A stretch of DNA of 20,996 bases from assembly GCF_000611645.1 (NCBI RefSeq), contig NW_014013089.1, positions 4,180 to 25,175 on the forward strand, in the 5' to 3' direction. The stretch is from Monoraphidium neglectum. Lineage: Eukaryota > Chlorophyta > Chlorophyceae > Sphaeropleales > Selenastraceae. Shown piece after piece: positions 19,421 through 20,996 of this stretch. Positions within the stretch are counted from its first letter, which is position 1, and the number at the start of each line of letters is the position of its first letter. A program made the position numbers and the translations under genes. Below the pieces are notes generated by a model. It saw only the letters and a list, made by a program, of their open reading frames with translations. It was not told where the DNA came from and did not search any database.

Positions 19421-19998
19421 CTGAGTGAGTGATCCCGCATGCATATGAGTACGCAGGCATTGGGGTGCCATGCTGGTTATCTTTGATGGCGTGGCAGAAA
19501 GCACAGCACGCCACGCGCGACGCCGCGCAGCCGGCTTGAGGGCCCAGGAACATGTACCCACACAGGGTACCACAGTGCAGGCAAGCAACGCGTGCGCCCC
19601 TGCTGGCAACGGACCAAACGGCTGCTGATTCGCCGGGGCGCGCGCTGCGAACCTGTTGAACTGCACGCGGTATCTGCTGGGCTGCATCGTGAGGATGATG
19701 CCGTTGGCCAGCCGCCGCGTCACCGGGTGGCGCGCCACGACGGGCTGCCCGACGCGCAGGGGGCGCGGCATCTCCGGCGGCAGGCTGCCGCCGCCGGCGT
19801 CGACGAAGGCCTTGCGCACAGACTCCCTGGTGGGGGGGGGGGCGTGGTACAGAATGGGGCGCGGTGCAGCCAACGAAACAGAAAAAAGTACCATACGTGT
19901 TGTATAAATCCTGGCATGAAACGTGGGTCAGCAGCACGAAGCCATGAACGCCTGGCAAGCGCGTACTTTGCGTGCACATACCTACACACGCGCGAGCG

Positions 19999-20043
<45 letters not shown>

Positions 20044-20623
20044 GCGCGCGCGCACGCGCGCACGCGTGCATGCGCGCAAAAACGAGCGCGCACCTGTACA
20101 GCTCCAACCGCGCCCGCTCCTGGCGCAGGAACCCGAGGCTGAGCCGCCGCGGCCTGCCCAGCGCGCCGCGCAGCACCGACCATTCGGGCCGCGCGAGCTT
20201 GACGTCGGGCGGCACCTGGGGCGGAGGGGGGCGCGCACCAATCGATGACTGCTCACAGGAGCCTGCTGCGCACCCGCATGGTCCTGCCCATGGTTGCCAA
20301 TCGATTGCCGGCTCGCAGTCCTCTGACTGGCAACCAGCCGCCTCCCGGGACATCCCTATCCCTCTCCTGTCCGGCTCCAGCCCTGACACCCTGCTGCCCC
20401 GCTCCACACCTCGCATCACCCGGCCCACCTGCAGCGCCCCCAGGTAAGCGGCCATGTCAGACGCCATGAAGTAGGGCCGGTCCAGGCTGGAGTAGTGCCA
20501 CTCCGCCGCGGCCCAGCGCCGCACCTTGGCGCCGCCCAGCGCGTGGCGCAGCGCGCGCTCGGCGGGGCTGGCAACGCGCTGCAGGGAGGCTGCGGCGTCG
20601 CCGCTGGCCTGCAGGCCGGGCGG

Positions 20624-20669
<46 letters not shown>

Positions 20670-20996
20670 ATGCAGGACGGCGCAGTGTTTGTGTTTGTTT
20701 GTGTGTATGTGTGTGTGTGTGCGTGTGTGTGCGCGTGCGTGTGTGTTTGCGCGTGCGTGTGTGTGCGTATGTGCATGTGTGCGCGCACACGAACATGCAC
20801 GTAGATGTGCAGGGCCAAGCATCAACAGGCAGAAGAGCGGCAATCAGCAGCGCGGCCCGCACTCTTGCAGCTGCCAGGCCGCCCACCTGTTTGCTGAGCC
20901 CGCCCGCGCCCTGGGGCAGCCGCTCCGGCGCCGACTTGCGCTTGCTGTGCCGCCCGCCGCCGCTGTCCATGAAGCTCGACAGCCGCGGCCCCAGCC
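17924..20996 (-). CDS. LIN9: LIN9/ALWAYS EARLY homologue, DREAM/MuvB subunit (5' end beyond window)
   Basis: Six exons in transcript order: 20996-20887 (open to the edge), 20608-20429, 20215-20094, 19826-19653, 19378-19047, 18729-17924. Phases match throughout, giving 573 residues in the window. The DIRP domain spans exons 2-4: [78 protein letters not shown] and [20 protein letters not shown]. These are the strongest signatures of the LIN-9/Mip130/ALY family, a core subunit of MuvB that with RB, E2F/DP and Myb proteins controls cell-cycle genes in the nucleus. The C-terminal part keeps the family's [16 protein letters not shown] and [18 protein letters not shown] helices, interrupted by polyQ tracts of 10 and 15. 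An ATG at 20970 could be a start, but the frame stays open upstream, and plant homologues carry an N-terminal SANT domain, so a 5' truncation by the window edge is likelier. Confidence 0.92.
18068..18112 (-). repeat. CAG array coding 15 glutamines in LIN9
   Basis: Fourteen CAG codons and one CAA on minus, near the LIN9 C-terminus. Confidence 0.95.
18455..18484 (-). repeat. CAG array coding 10 glutamines in LIN9
   Basis: Nine CAG codons and one CAA on minus, followed by a polyalanine run. Confidence 0.95.
19393..19420. repeat. (GT)14 in a LIN9 intron
   Basis: Twenty-eight bases of pure GT, ending about 15 bases beyond the 19378 acceptor on the intron side. On the sense strand it is CA and replaces much of the usual pyrimidine tract. 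Confidence 0.95.
19996..20078. repeat. Alternating purine-pyrimidine tract, (CA)18 with CG arms, in a LIN9 intron
   Basis: Eighty-three bases alternate purine and pyrimidine without a break: GCGTGCGCG, (CA)18 at 20005-20040, a CG run, then CACGCG and TGCATGCGCGCA. It starts 16 bases inside the donor at 20094. Confidence 0.93.
20624..20800. repeat. GT-rich arrays in the first visible LIN9 intron
   Basis: Pure (TG)22 at 20625-20668 is followed by an imperfect GT/GTTT/GCGT array from about 20686 to 20800. On the sense strand the pure part is CA and ends about 16 bases before the acceptor at 20608. Confidence 0.93.

Overview
The window is nuclear DNA from a eukaryote, most likely a green alga (Chlorophyta). 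It is GC-rich. Every confident gene is cut into short exons by introns of roughly 100-500 bases with GT..AG ends (donors mostly GTGAGC, GTGGGT or GTGCGT, acceptors CAG). There are long CAG and GT/CA microsatellites, TGTAA poly(A)-type signals as in green algae, and a gene set (chlorophyllase, a LEA-type protein, plant-type LIN9/ALY and NDUFAF5) that points to a chlorophyte. The class cannot be fixed from sequence alone. I built the gene models by hand, joining exons where splice phase and family similarity agreed.

Layout from left to right. A GH114-type glycoside hydrolase (minus, only the 5' part, 1-671). A five-exon glutathione S-transferase of lambda/omega type (minus, 1111-2770). A gene-poor gap of about 1.5 kb. 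A chlorophyllase-like hydrolase with a C-terminal polyglutamine tract and a SAP-like tail (plus, 4238-6505). A five-exon gene of unknown function (minus, 7070-8366). A seven-exon LEA-like protein with six 11-residue repeats and a possible organelle presequence (plus, 8675-10804). The complex I assembly factor NDUFAF5 in eight exons (minus, 11394-14567). A 609-residue glutamine-rich protein, probably nuclear, with an SRI/PHRF1-like helical C-terminus (plus, 14758-17161). The DREAM/MuvB subunit LIN9/ALY with a DIRP domain (minus, 17924 to beyond the right edge).

From the GST onward the genes alternate strand one by one, so they form head-to-head pairs with shared upstream regions (190 bases for NDUFAF5 and the glutamine-rich gene, 308 bases for the unknown gene and the LEA gene) and tail-to-tail pairs. 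The genes do not form one pathway. They touch pigment turnover, redox and stress protection, mitochondrial complex I assembly and cell-cycle transcription. No transposon, virus, CRISPR array, rRNA or tRNA was found. The most interesting features are the chlorophyllase-polyQ-SAP fusion, whose 3' flank carries a CTG array able to pair with its own CAG array, the glutamine-rich protein with no recognised N-terminal family, and the long alternating purine-pyrimidine arrays in the LIN9 introns.
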